A DNA stretch of 38,766 nt from Lactobacillus equicursoris DSM 19284 = JCM 14600 = CIP 110162 (lineage in GTDB: Bacteria > Bacillota > Bacilli > Lactobacillales > Lactobacillaceae), in contig NZ_AZDU01000017.1 in the NCBI RefSeq assembly GCF_001434815.1, positions 1 through 38,766 on the forward strand. The letters run 5' to 3'. Of this stretch, positions 23,134 to 31,753 are shown piece by piece. A program made the translations under genes and the position numbers. The stretch's first letter is position 1, and each line of letters opens with the position of its first letter. The notes under the pieces are model-generated. The model worked only from the letters and a program-made list of their open reading frames with translations, did not search any database and had not been told where the DNA came from.

Positions 23134-25036
23134 TCTTTACCTTACTTTCGCTTTTACTTTCTTTTGCATTTTTAGTGTTTGACTTCTTAGCAGCACTTGC
23201 TGGCTTTTTGCCGGCAGGCTTCTTCTTGCCATTAGTCTTCCCCTTTGGTGCTGCCTTCTTAGCAGGATTCTTGCTTTGACGCTTGCGCTTATTTGGCGCC
23301 TTCTTAGCGTCTTGCGCCTTGCCGCCTTCTTGGTCTTCGGCGCGCTTTTGCATGGCCCGGTGGCGGTTTTGGTTGACTTCCATGACCACTGGCAAGACTA
23401 CTGGGTGGCGGTTAGTCTGCTTGTAGAGGAACTTCTCTAGGCTAGAGCGCATGTCCTGCTTTAATTCGGTCCAGTCAAACTTCTTGTGTTCGAAGTTGGC
23501 TTGGATGGAATTCTTGATGACTTCAATAGCGTCGTTCATCAGCTGGTGGTTGGCCTTGATGTAGACAAAGCCCCGGCTGGTTACTTGCGGTTCAGCAATG
23601 ATCTTCTTTTTCTTGCGGTCGATCGTCACCACGGCGATAAAGATCCCGTCATCTGACAGAACTTCCCGGTCACGGAGAACAATGTTGCCGACATCGCCGA
23701 CGCCAGAACCGTCGATCATGGTGTCTTCACCGGGAACGGCATCGGTCTTAAAGAAGCTGCCGCGCTTGGCATCATAAGCAAGGCAGTCGCCATTTTGGGT
23801 GATGAAGACGTCATCCGGGTCCATGCCCGCTTCCACAGCCAAGTTCTTAACGGCTTCCATTAAGCGGTAGTCACCGATCACTGGAATGAGAATCCGCGGC
23901 TTCAAGAGGTCAACCAGGGTTTGGATGTCCCGGCCAGTAGCGTGGCCACTCGTATGCATGTTCCGGCCCAGTTCCACCACTGTACCGCCGGCCCGGTAAA
24001 CCATGTCGCTAGTTACGGCAACCGTCGTTTCGACTGAGTGTGATGGAGTCGTCGCAATAAAGACCAAGTCCCCTTCGTGGATGCGGATCATCCGGTGACG
24101 GTTGTTGGCCATCTTTTGCAAGGATTGAAGGGGTTCGCCCATCCGGCCCGTTTCAAGGATAACGGTCTGCTTGTCTGGCATATCCTTCAGCTCTTTAAAC
24201 TTCATCAAGAGGCCATCTGGTACTTCTAAATAGCCTAGCTTCATGGCGGTATGAACAATCTTATTTACGTCCCGGCCGGTCAACAGTACCCGGCGGCCCG
24301 TTGCTGCAGCAGCGTTAATTACCTGCTGTACCCGGTTTAAGTTTGAAGCCTTGCCGGCAACGATGATCCGGCCCTTTGCATTGCGGAAGACGTCGGTAAT
24401 ATAGCTCCCCACCTCGTTTTCACTGGCATTTGGGAAATGCGCTTCGGCGTTTGAAGAGTCACTCAAGAGGGCTAAAACGCCCCCTTCAGCAATCTCTGCC
24501 AAGCGGGTCATATCGGTCCGGTAGGCAGGACTGGCGGATGGATCAAACTTAAAGTCCCCCGTATAAACGATCTGCCCTTGCGGAGCGTGGATAACGATCC
24601 CTAAAGAGTCAGGCACGGAGTGAGTCGTGTGGAAGAAAGAGATGCTGGCATTCTTAAAGTCGATTTCGGTGTCGGCATCGATCACGTTAAATAGGCGGTT
24701 ATTTCGCTTCTTGTTTTCTCTTTGGACGTCGATTTTGGCCAGTTCAATGGTTAGTTTTGACCCAAAGACTGGAATGTCCCACTTGCGCAAGATGTATGGC
24801 AAGGCCCCGATTGAGTCGGCGTGGCCTTGGGTTAGGAAAATCCCGGCAACTTTATCGCCATATTGTTCAAAAAATTCCATATCTGGGATGACCACGTCAA
24901 TCCCGAATAGTGAGCTGTCTGGGTACTTGAGCCCAGCATCTAAAACGTAAATTTCATCATTGACTTGAACGGCAAACATGTCCTTGCCTTGTTCGCGGAC
25001 CCCGCTCAAGATCATAATTTTTAACTGATCTGACAT
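23126..25036 (-). CDS. rnjB: Ribonuclease J2-like protein with a degenerate metal site
   Basis: 636 aa beta-lactamase/beta-CASP RNase J paralogue. Where RNase J1 has HGHEDH, this protein has QGHADS (Gln70, His72, Asp74, Ser75), so two His ligands of the metal site are lost. Other motifs remain: THSVPDSLG, GDFKFD, SDSSNAE, and the beta-CASP motif HTSGHATGRD. B. subtilis RNase J2 is likewise catalytically weak and works as partner of J1, and the J1 gene lies at 37.0 kb of this window. The last about 75 residues (from about 561) are a Lys/Ala/Asn-rich tail absent from J1, likely disordered and RNA-binding. The ATG at 25036 follows GGAGGAA. It is upstream of and overlaps the TPR gene. Confidence 0.93.
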   Translation of the reverse strand: MSDQLKIMILSGVREQGKDMFAVQVNDEIYVLDAGLKYPDSSLFGIDVVIPDMEFFEQYGDKVAGIFLTQGHADSIGALPYILRKWDIPVFGSKLTIELAKIDVQRENKKRNNRLFNVIDADTEIDFKNASISFFHTTHSVPDSLGIVIHAPQGQIVYTGDFKFDPSASPAYRTDMTRLAEIAEGGVLALLSDSSNAEAHFPNASENEVGSYITDVFRNAKGRIIVAGKASNLNRVQQVINAAAATGRRVLLTGRDVNKIVHTAMKLGYLEVPDGLLMKFKELKDMPDKQTVILETGRMGEPLQSLQKMANNRHRMIRIHEGDLVFIATTPSHSVETTVAVTSDMVYRAGGTVVELGRNMHTSGHATGRDIQTLVDLLKPRILIPVIGDYRLMEAVKNLAVEAGMDPDDVFITQNGDCLAYDAKRGSFFKTDAVPGEDTMIDGSGVGDVGNIVLRDREVLSDDGIFIAVVTIDRKKKKIIAEPQVTSRGFVYIKANHQLMNDAIEVIKNSIQANFEHKKFDWTELKQDMRSSLEKFLYKQTNRHPVVLPVVMEVNQNRHRAMQKRAEDQEGGKAQDAKKAPNKRKRQSKNPAKKAAPKGKTNGKKKPAGKKPASAAKKSNTKNAKESKSESKVKND

Positions 25037-25169
25037 AGATTCCTCCTTTGCATTGTCTCAATCAAATTAGTTTTCGAATGTTTATTTTCTATGGATCATG
25101 CGATCACAACGTTTTAAATCCTTTTAATTCTATCATAAAGAATCAAGGCTTGATAGTCGATAAGCTTAG

Positions 25170-25206
25170 AAGAAAAAGAAAAAGGCTTGGAGAAAATTCT
25201 CCAAGC
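25170..25206 (-). terminator. Terminator of rpsO
   Basis: A perfect 11-bp stem GGCTTGGAGAA/TTCTCCAAGCC with an AA loop (25183-25206) is followed on the minus strand by TTTTTCTTTTTCT. Confidence 0.93.
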
Positions 25207-25225
25207 CCTGAAAGTCTTTATTAGA

Positions 25226-25495
25226 TTAACGACGCAGACCAAGACGAGCGATCAATGCACGGTAGCGTTCCAAGTCGTTTTCTTGCAAGTAACGAAGCAA
25301 GTTACGACGGTGACCGATCTTCTTCAGCAAACCAACGTATGAGTGGTGGTCGTGTGAGTGTTCACGCATGTGTTCAGTTAAGTTGTTGATGTCTTCAGTC
25401 AAAACTGCAACTTGAACTTCTACTGAACCAGTGTCACCTTCGTGAGTTGCGTATTCCTTGATGATTTCGTTCTTTCTTTCTTTTGAAACTGCCAT
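25226..25495 (-). CDS. rpsO: 30S ribosomal protein S15
   Basis: 89 aa, the standard length. S15 binds the 16S rRNA three-way junction early in assembly. Typical segments are visible: [39 protein letters not shown], and [21 protein letters not shown] at the C-terminus (trimmed core [11 protein letters not shown]). It has its own promoter (25591-25618), a structured leader that may bind S15, and its own terminator. Codon use is highly biased. Confidence 0.99.
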   Translation of the reverse strand: MAVSKERKNEIIKEYATHEGDTGSVEVQVAVLTEDINNLTEHMREHSHDHHSYVGLLKKIGHRRNLLRYLQENDLERYRALIARLGLRR

Positions 25496-25524
25496 TTTAA
25501 AAGCACCTTTCTATTAAATAATTG

Positions 25525-25573
25525 CCTCAAACAGCGTAAACCGCTAGGTGGAGCGAGTGAACAACGTTTGAGG
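25525..25573 (-). promoter_or_regulatory. Structured rpsO leader, candidate S15 autoregulatory element
   Basis: On the minus strand an 8-bp closing stem CCTCAAAC/GTTTGAGG (25566-25573 and 25525-25532) encloses a branched region with an AGCG-GTTTA-CGCT mini-hairpin. It ends 29 nt before the S15 ATG. Autoregulatory S15-binding leaders are established in several bacterial groups. That this one binds S15 is inference from position and branched shape. Confidence 0.55.
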
Positions 25574-25590
25574 TTCACATGACATATATA

Positions 25591-25618
25591 ATCATACATG
25601 ATTTTTTTGAAAAAGCAA
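25591..25618 (-). promoter_or_regulatory. Promoter of rpsO
   Basis: -10 TATGAT (25591-25596) and -35 TTGCTT (25613-25618), 16-nt spacer, minus strand. Its -35 is 12 bp from the -35 of the divergent rpsT promoter. Confidence 0.65.
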
Positions 25619-25630
25619 GCAAATTTTTGC

Positions 25631-25659
25631 TTGCATCTAGGCCAATCATTCAGTATAAT
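25631..25659 (+). promoter_or_regulatory. Promoter of rpsT
   Basis: -35 TTGCAT (25631-25636), 17-nt spacer, -10 TATAAT (25654-25659). The leader before the S20 ATG is about 30 nt. Confidence 0.7.
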
Positions 25660-25698
25660 AATTGAGTGAATTTTAATCAGTTATTGGAGGTGAATCTA

Positions 25699-25950
25699 AT
25701 GCCACAAATCAAATCTGCTATCAAGCGTGTTAAGACTCAAGCTGTTGCTAACGAACGCAACGCTGCTCAACTCAGCACGATGAGAACTGCTGTTAAGAAG
25801 TTCAAGGCTGCTCAAGCAGCTGGTGCGGACAACGCCTCCGAATTACACGTAGCTGCTGTTCGTGAATTGGACAAGGCCGCTTCAAAGGGCTTGATCCACA
25901 AGAACAAGGCTAACCGTGACAAGAGTCGTTTGGCTAAGCTTGCTAAGTAA
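25699..25950 (+). CDS. rpsT: 30S ribosomal protein S20
   Basis: 83 aa from ATG 25699, seven bases after TTGGAGGTG; a GTG 33 bp upstream only lengthens the frame. S20 is a basic helical bundle of the 16S 5' domain. The family start [14 protein letters not shown] and the C-terminal [21 protein letters not shown] region (trimmed core [13 protein letters not shown]) are clear. It is a single-gene unit with promoter and terminator, divergent from rpsO and convergent with holA. Confidence 0.99.
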   Translation: MPQIKSAIKRVKTQAVANERNAAQLSTMRTAVKKFKAAQAAGADNASELHVAAVRELDKAASKGLIHKNKANRDKSRLAKLAK

Positions 25951-25965
25951 TTAAATTAGCAATCA

Positions 25966-25996
25966 AAAGGCGAGAAACAATGTTTCTCGCCTTTTT
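25966..25996. terminator. Bidirectional terminator between rpsT and holA
   Basis: A stem GGCGAGAAAC/GTTTCTCGCC with a short AAT loop has A4 and T6 flanks. It sits between the rpsT stop and the convergent holA stop. Confidence 0.93.
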
Positions 25997-26036
25997 TATT
26001 TTCTCTTTTTTAATCTAACAAACAATTTCTTCTGAA

Positions 26037-27041
26037 TTAGCAATTCAGCAAAAAAATCTCCAAAAAGCGCTCATCCCGGTATGACCCATTCTTGTAGCCA
26101 TAATCCAATTGGATCAGTTTGCCCAGCATCTGCTGCAATTTTTCCAACCTGATGGGATTTTTCATTGCTAGCTTGACCCGGTATGGGTGGGCACCGAGTT
26201 CTTGGGCGATGTCTTTTTCACTCCGCCTTCTCCTGGCCAAAGTCTTGACGCAGAGCAAGAATTCAACCTGGCTGATAAAGACGGCCAGGATTTGAACGGG
26301 ATAGCTCCCCTCCCTGATTTGGCCATTCAAGCGTTCAACCGCTTCTGGATAATTGCCCTTTAAGGCTGTTTCTAAAATGGCAAAAACATTCTGGGCCAGA
26401 CTGCGATCCACGTTGCGGTCAACTAAATCCCGGCTAAAGTCCTTATCTGGGCTGATCATCTTCAGCTTCAAATAGTTGCTAAGAGCGGTATCTAACACCT
26501 GATCGCTCCGCTCCATCAAGAGGGTAAAGGCATCTGGGTAAAACTGGTAGCCTTCGGCCTTAACCAATTTTCTCATAAAACGGTCGCTGTCATAGCTCTT
26601 GACTTCTGCGGTGACCGTATTAAACTTCTTTTCTGCCAGCTTAGTAATCTTCTTGCGCCGGTCCAGCTTTTCATAGCTGGCCACCATGACGACCACGTCG
26701 TCTAGCTGGTCTAAGTGGTCTAAAATTTCCTGCAGCTGCTCTAACTGCTTTTTTATTTTGGCCTGGTTCTTCTTAGGAATCGCCTTGCCGGTTAAAAAGT
26801 AGGGATTTTTGACCAAGACCAGCTTGCTCTGGCTAAAAAGACTAGCCTCAGTTAGATCGGCAATCAAGTCATCTAAAGAATCCGTTTCGCAGTCCACCGT
26901 CACCTTTTCCAGGTCCTGAAAGGCAGCTTGGGCGACATAGCTTCTTACCAAATAATCATTTAAGAAGTCATCTGCCCCCTGCAAGAGCAAGTTGGGATTA
27001 TTAGGCTGACTGTTGGGAAAAAGCGACACTAGATTGGCCAT
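26037..27041 (-). CDS. holA: DNA polymerase III delta subunit
   Basis: 334 aa clamp-loader subunit that opens the beta clamp. The N-terminal NLLLQGADDFLNDYLVRSYV and the domain I region around KLVLVKNPYFLTGK fit the family. The C-terminal part (QILAVFISQVEFLLCVKTLA, HPYRVKLAMKNPIRLEKLQQ, LDYGYKNGSYRDERFLEIFL) is the HolA signature. Domain I (about 1-150) has no P-loop, as expected for delta. ATG 27041 follows AGAGGTG and lies 31 bp after the comEC stop; comEA-comEC-holA is the standard Firmicutes order. Confidence 0.96.
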   Translation of the reverse strand: MANLVSLFPNSQPNNPNLLLQGADDFLNDYLVRSYVAQAAFQDLEKVTVDCETDSLDDLIADLTEASLFSQSKLVLVKNPYFLTGKAIPKKNQAKIKKQLEQLQEILDHLDQLDDVVVMVASYEKLDRRKKITKLAEKKFNTVTAEVKSYDSDRFMRKLVKAEGYQFYPDAFTLLMERSDQVLDTALSNYLKLKMISPDKDFSRDLVDRNVDRSLAQNVFAILETALKGNYPEAVERLNGQIREGSYPVQILAVFISQVEFLLCVKTLARRRRSEKDIAQELGAHPYRVKLAMKNPIRLEKLQQMLGKLIQLDYGYKNGSYRDERFLEIFLLNC

Positions 27042-27072
27042 GTTTGCACCTCTTACGTAGTTTATTAACTAG

Positions 27073-29352
27073 TTAATGATAACACAGCTTGCCCCCCTGC
27101 AAAAAGCTGGTAAAGTAGCTTAACCCAAAGCCGTAATGCCAAGTGATCATCCCTGAGTCTTGGGTCGACAGGTAGGGAATCCCTAAACTCTTTAATTTTT
27201 CCAAGGTAGCCGGCTTAGGATGGTGGTAGCGATTGTTGCGGCCAGCCGAGATAAAAACCAGCTGCGGCTTGATCGTCTCCAAAAATTTTAAAGACGATGA
27301 AGTATCGCTGCCGTGGTGACCCAACTTAAAATAGTCAATCCTAAGATCGGGATGCTCACTAACAATTTTTTCTTCCCCAGCCTGGTCCAAATCCCCAGTA
27401 AAGCCCCAGGTCTTGCCGGCCAAACAGCAGACCAAGGACAGGGAATCCTTGTTTTCCCCTAGGCCGGGTTCGTCTGGGTGGAGGACCTGAAAAAGAATTT
27501 TTTCTTTGACGGTCATCCCGGCCCGCAATTCCACCAGCTGGGTACGGTCCACCCGCCCCGCCAGCTTTTTGGCAAAGCTGGGATTTTGGATCAGGCCAAT
27601 CCCCATGTAAAGGCGCTTGATCGGCATTTTCTCTAGCAGGGTGGCGAGGTCGCCCACGTGGTCAGCATCCTGGTGGCTGACAAACACGCCGTCCAGGTGG
27701 TCAATCCCCTGAGCCTTCAGCATGGGCAGGGTGATTTGAGTAAGCTGTGCCCGGCTTTTCTGATGGCCAAAAGCCAGCTTGCCGCCCGTGTCAATCAGGT
27801 AGCATTTGCGCAAAATTGGCGTAGTCAGCAAGATGCTGTCACCTTGCCCCACGTCGATAAAGCTGACCTGCCCCATCAAGGGGAAGTGGATGCTGACAAA
27901 AAAGAGGCTATAGGCTAAGGCCAAGAGCCTTAAGCACTTCCGCCTTTTTTCTTTAACAAAGAGCAAGGCTAAGACAGTTAGACTTAGCAGCAAGAGGAGC
28001 TGCCAAGCCTTAATCTGGCCAAAAATTACCTGACCAAGCCGCTGCCCGGCAAGCCAGTCAATCCCCCACTCTGCTGCTTCTAAGATTTTTTCTAAAAATT
28101 GCCACAGAGCCAAATTTGGAACAAAGACTGCAAAAAAGGTTACTGGCATGACCACAAAATTAAAGTATGGCACAAGCAGCAGATTGTAAAAGATCGTTGC
28201 CACGTTAACCTGGTAAAAGAAAAAGAGCAAAAACGGAGTTAATAGCAAATTTAACCAGGCCGATTGACTTAGACCCTGCATTTTCTGGGTTAAGACTAAC
28301 CCCGCTGCCAAAACATAAGTCAGCATCCCCCCGGTTTGGAGGAGCAGGCGCGGGTTAAAGAGCAGCTGCAGACTAAAGACCAAGCCCAAGAGGTCGGCTG
28401 ACGTGATTTTCAGCCCTCTATAGGCTAAAAAGCGACCCAGGCAGTACATTAAGCTGGCCCGGATAAAGCCCGGCTGAAAGCCACTTAAAAAGACTTCTAA
28501 GAGCAAAAAGGTGCTGGTTACGGCAAAAACCTCTTCCCGCGGGATCAACAAGGTTGAACCAATAGCTGCTAAGACCAAGACGTAAAGGCCCACATGCATC
28601 CCCGAGATGCTCAAGATATGGATGACGCCCAAATCCCGGTAATTGTCCAAATTGGCCTGATTATTGCTATCGGGATTTTCCGCTAGGATCAACTCACTGG
28701 CAAAAAAGGAAAGCAGACGCGGCATTTTGGCCAGATACTGCTTGATTCGCCAGCGAATTCGGTGCAGACTATTCTGCCAGTTATTCCTAGCCAAAAGCAG
28801 CTGATAATTGGTCACTTTGACCTGGCCGGCTAGGTGCTGGCTATAGGCGTAGCGGCGGTAGTCAAACTGACCCGGGTTGGTTGCAGGCTCTGCCTCTTTG
28901 ACCTCGCCTTCAATTTGAGTCAGGTAAACGGCCTGCCCCTGGTCCAGGGCAGCTTCTAGATCCTTTTTACCGGGTCCATACAAGCTGACCTTTTGCCCCT
29001 GACAGTGCCCCTTCCCGCTTAGCCAATTATCACTGACTTTGACTTCACCGGGATAAAGGAGAAGTGCCGTATTTTCCTCTAGCTGAAAAGCTTTTTCCTG
29101 CCGGTCGCAGATAAAAATCCCGGCCATGACCAAGACAGCCAAAAAGGCAATAAAAAAGGATGCTGGATACTTGTGCTTGATCAGCCAGGCTAGGTAAAGA
29201 AAAGTCGCTAGGCTCACGATTTTCAAACTGACTGCTTGGGCATAGACCAAGCCTGATAAGCCGACTAAGAGCAGGCCCAGTAAAAAGTAAAAGCCGCTCT
29301 CCAGACTAGATCGTAAGCTGGTCTTTGATCGCGGCAAAGGTCTTGTCGCCAA
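27073..29352 (-). CDS. comEC: DNA-internalisation channel protein ComEC
   Basis: About 759 aa, membrane channel that takes single-stranded DNA into the cell during transformation. N-terminal helices are followed by a DUF4131-type OB region, and the Competence domain shows GVIHILSISGMHVGLYVLVL with many helices through about residue 480. The C-terminal metallo-beta-lactamase domain has FIDVGQGDSILL, SHQDADHVGD (HxDxDH) and KLGHHGSDTSSS, so the nuclease-like site is intact. No frameshift or stop breaks the gene. The start is a TTG at 29352 with AGAGGTG seven bases upstream, overlapping comEA by 47 bp; the exact start is uncertain. Competence has not been shown for this group as far as I know. 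Confidence 0.95.
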   Translation of the reverse strand: MATRPLPRSKTSLRSSLESGFYFLLGLLLVGLSGLVYAQAVSLKIVSLATFLYLAWLIKHKYPASFFIAFLAVLVMAGIFICDRQEKAFQLEENTALLLYPGEVKVSDNWLSGKGHCQGQKVSLYGPGKKDLEAALDQGQAVYLTQIEGEVKEAEPATNPGQFDYRRYAYSQHLAGQVKVTNYQLLLARNNWQNSLHRIRWRIKQYLAKMPRLLSFFASELILAENPDSNNQANLDNYRDLGVIHILSISGMHVGLYVLVLAAIGSTLLIPREEVFAVTSTFLLLEVFLSGFQPGFIRASLMYCLGRFLAYRGLKITSADLLGLVFSLQLLFNPRLLLQTGGMLTYVLAAGLVLTQKMQGLSQSAWLNLLLTPFLLFFFYQVNVATIFYNLLLVPYFNFVVMPVTFFAVFVPNLALWQFLEKILEAAEWGIDWLAGQRLGQVIFGQIKAWQLLLLLSLTVLALLFVKEKRRKCLRLLALAYSLFFVSIHFPLMGQVSFIDVGQGDSILLTTPILRKCYLIDTGGKLAFGHQKSRAQLTQITLPMLKAQGIDHLDGVFVSHQDADHVGDLATLLEKMPIKRLYMGIGLIQNPSFAKKLAGRVDRTQLVELRAGMTVKEKILFQVLHPDEPGLGENKDSLSLVCCLAGKTWGFTGDLDQAGEEKIVSEHPDLRIDYFKLGHHGSDTSSSLKFLETIKPQLVFISAGRNNRYHHPKPATLEKLKSLGIPYLSTQDSGMITWHYGFGLSYFTSFLQGGKLCYH

Positions 29353-30058
29353 TTCCTGACACCTCTTTCAGCTCATCGATGGACTTAAAGCCCCCTTTTT
29401 CCTGCCGGTAGGCAATGATCTGCTGGGCTTTCTTCTCCCCGATGCCGTTTAGCTTTTGCAGTTCTGTCGCCGATGCTGTATTGATGTTGACCTGGCCACC
29501 ACTGGCGCTGCTAGCCGAATCTTCACTTGCTGCAGAAACATCAGCGTTATTACTAGTGGCGCTGCTCGTGCTAACGGCAGTTGCAGAACTAGCTGGTACG
29601 TTCTTTTCGCCCTTATAGGGGATGTAGATCTTGTCTTGATCATGCAGGAGCTGACTCCGGTTGATGGCCTTTAAATCAGCCCGCTTGCTTAACCCACCGG
29701 CGCATTCAATCAGGTCTTCCAGCCGCATCCCGTTTTTTAACGTGTAAACGCCCTGGTGCTTGACCGCCCCTGAGATATCGCAGACCACCTTGTTTGAAGA
29801 AACTTGCATGCTGGACGTCTGAGCGTTTCCAGCTGACGACCCCCTGCTTTCACTGGCCCCTGACGAATAAAAGGACGATCCAGCAGAAGCTGACTGAGAG
29901 CTTGTCAACAGGGCTGAATTATCCACCTGATTTTGCCTTGCTTGATAAAAGTAAACGCCACCCGCGACCAGGACAATCCCAATCAGGTAGATTTTCTTTT
30001 CTAAAAGCCAATCAACAACTTGACGAAATTTGCTTTTTGTATGGTTTTCTTGATTCAT
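29306..30058 (-). CDS. comEA: DNA receptor ComEA
   Basis: 250 aa from ATG 30058 (RBS GAGGTG); an upstream GTG at 30067 has no site. One N-terminal anchor helix (about residues 25-40) follows a short cytoplasmic part. A Ser/Ala-rich linker leads to a SLBB domain (VVCDISGAVKHQGVY ... YIPYKG), and a second Ser/Ala linker to the C-terminal helix-hairpin-helix pair (NINTASATELQKLNGIGEKKAQQIIAYR, trimmed core LQKLNGIGEKKAQQI; then LKEVSGIGDKT) that binds duplex DNA. The layout is full-length. It is first in comEA-comEC-holA. Confidence 0.96.
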   Translation of the reverse strand: MNQENHTKSKFRQVVDWLLEKKIYLIGIVLVAGGVYFYQARQNQVDNSALLTSSQSASAGSSFYSSGASESRGSSAGNAQTSSMQVSSNKVVCDISGAVKHQGVYTLKNGMRLEDLIECAGGLSKRADLKAINRSQLLHDQDKIYIPYKGEKNVPASSATAVSTSSATSNNADVSAASEDSASSASGGQVNINTASATELQKLNGIGEKKAQQIIAYRQEKGGFKSIDELKEVSGIGDKTFAAIKDQLTI

Positions 30059-30160
30059 TTTTTTCACCTCACTTATTAGTACACCGAAAATCGAAATTTT
30101 ACCGAAAAAAGTTGTGGATAAGTCAATTTCATCCGTCTTACAGAAAATGTAAATGAAAAA

Positions 30161-30195
30161 AGTAAAAGCTCAGACACTTGGTCTGAGCTTTTACT
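30161..30195 (-). terminator. Terminator of the ftsW-to-sepM block
   Basis: A perfect stem AGTAAAAGCTCAGAC / GTCTGAGCTTTTACT with a 5-nt loop is followed by TTTTTTC on the minus strand. It lies 35 bp after the sepM stop and upstream of comEA. Confidence 0.93.
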
Positions 30196-30230
30196 CTCTG
30201 GTAATTCTAGATGTAGTTCTATTCGTTCTT

Positions 30231-31277
30231 TTACTTGTAGTGCTGCTTTAAGTACTTTAAAGCATCGTCAAAGGTCGCTACCGGCACGATCTTCATCTTG
30301 GTATGGATCTTCTTCGCCGTTCTCTTGGCTACAGCGTAATTGGTTTGCGACTTCTTGACGCCTGTTTGGTCGGTTGGTGCAAAGAAGACCTCGGCTCCCG
30401 CCTTAGACGCGGAAACCACCTTTTTGTCAACGCCCCCAATGATGCCGACCTTGCCGGTCGCATCAATGGTCCCGGTCCCAGCTACCTTATGGCCATTGGT
30501 CAGGTTGGTCTTAGTGAAGTTCTGGTAGCAGGCTAAGGAGAACATGAGCCCCGCAGACGGACCGCCGACGTCGCCAACGCTAATCGTCGTCTTCGGCGTA
30601 ACATCCACCTTGACCCGTTCAACCATGGAGATACCGATCCCCGGCTTGCCTGTCCCCTTCACCTTGACAATTTTCCCGGTAAAAGTCTTCTCCTTGCCGG
30701 ACCGCTTGACGGTAATGGTCACCTGTTGCCCGATTTTCTGCTTTTGCAGGTAGGCCATAAAGCCCTTGACCGACTTGAACTTGCGGCTATTAGCCGCCAC
30801 AATCGTGTCTCCGATCAGCAATTTTTTCTTAAAAGAAGAGCTCTTTTGCACGGACATAACGTAAACGCCCTGATATTTCAGCTTTGGATGGCGGCCTGCC
30901 TTTTTGGCAGCGTAATAGATCGCGGTCTGCTGGCTGGTCTGCATGTACCATTCCTGCAGCTGCTCGTATTGCTCGGTCGTAGCGCCTCCCGTAGCCTCCT
31001 CTAGGGTCAGCCGGTCTTCAAAAGGCTGGGTGAAAGACCAGAGGTAGTCGCCTAAAACGGCGCGCCGTTCACTAACGGTGACGAAATAGAGGTTCTTTGG
31101 CGACTTCACGCCATCAGTTTTTAAGTAGTCGCCCACCACAAAGCTTTCGCCTGGTGCCTCAATCACGTAATTAGTCGGGATCAGGGCGATAATGGCCAAA
31201 AGAAGAACGACGCCCAGGCCAATGAGGGGCTTACGCCATTTGGTATGCTGGTGCTGTTGATGCTTAGTCTTTGCCAT
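30231..31277 (-). CDS. sepM: SepM/YlbL-family membrane serine protease (PDZ + Lon-type)
   Basis: 348 aa. A His/Lys-rich N-terminus leads to one membrane anchor (about residues 17-35), so the rest is extracellular. A PDZ domain follows (about 125-205, with VYVMSVQKSSSFK ... IGDTIVAANS). The C-terminal Lon-type protease has the catalytic Ser in VGGPSAGLMFSL and the Lys in GGVDKKVVSA. Streptococcal SepM trims a competence pheromone; YlbL is implicated in division-inhibitor degradation in B. subtilis. Here the target is unknown. ATG 31277 follows AAGGAGA and overlaps coaD by 14 bp. It is followed by the operon terminator. Confidence 0.93.
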   Translation of the reverse strand: MAKTKHQQHQHTKWRKPLIGLGVVLLLAIIALIPTNYVIEAPGESFVVGDYLKTDGVKSPKNLYFVTVSERRAVLGDYLWSFTQPFEDRLTLEEATGGATTEQYEQLQEWYMQTSQQTAIYYAAKKAGRHPKLKYQGVYVMSVQKSSSFKKKLLIGDTIVAANSRKFKSVKGFMAYLQKQKIGQQVTITVKRSGKEKTFTGKIVKVKGTGKPGIGISMVERVKVDVTPKTTISVGDVGGPSAGLMFSLACYQNFTKTNLTNGHKVAGTGTIDATGKVGIIGGVDKKVVSASKAGAEVFFAPTDQTGVKKSQTNYAVAKRTAKKIHTKMKIVPVATFDDALKYLKQHYK

Positions 31278-31752
31278 CCAACTTCTCCTTTAATGCGGTC
31301 GCAGCCTTAGCTGGCAAAAATTGCGAGATGTCGCCGCCATATTTGGCGATTTCCTTCACCATGCTGGAGGCAATTGCGGCATTTTCCCCGCGGGCTAAAA
31401 ACAGAGCCGTGGGCAAAGCCGGGTCTAGATGCCGGTTCATTTCCGCAATCTGCTGCTCATAAAGAAAGTCACTCGAATTGCGGATGCCTCTTACCAAAAC
31501 GCCAGCGCCAAGTTCTTTTGCCAGCCTGACCGTCAATTGGTTGGGCCGGGCCAGCACTTCCACATTGGCCAGGTCCTTGACGGCGTCTTGGATCAAGTCT
31601 ACCCGCTCTTGTTCGCTAAATAGAGGCTTTTTACTGGTATTGGTCATCACGACCACCAGCAAGCGGTCAAAAACAAGTGCAGCTTGTTCAATCGTGTCTA
31701 AATGGCCCAAGGTAATCGGGTCAAAACTGCCTGGAAATAGTGCGATCGTCAT
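31264..31752 (-). CDS. coaD: Pantetheine-phosphate adenylyltransferase
   Basis: 162 aa cytosolic enzyme making dephospho-CoA from 4'-phosphopantetheine and ATP. The nucleotidyltransferase motif GSFDPITLGHLD (about residues 8-19) and VLVRGIRNSSDFLYEQQIA with the ATP-site Arg are present, followed by SSMVKEIAKYGGDIS. Length is normal. It lies one base downstream of rsmD and overlaps sepM, so it is part of the ftsW-ylbG-rsmD-coaD-sepM cluster. Confidence 0.98.
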   Translation of the reverse strand: MTIALFPGSFDPITLGHLDTIEQAALVFDRLLVVVMTNTSKKPLFSEQERVDLIQDAVKDLANVEVLARPNQLTVRLAKELGAGVLVRGIRNSSDFLYEQQIAEMNRHLDPALPTALFLARGENAAIASSMVKEIAKYGGDISQFLPAKAATALKEKLDGKD

Positions 31753-31753
31753 C

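Noticed and set aside
30113..30121. A perfect DnaA box TTATCCACA (minus strand) upstream of comEA.
   Set aside because: One 9-mer is expected about once per window of this size by chance; no cluster of boxes or AT-rich unwinding element accompanies it, so no origin.
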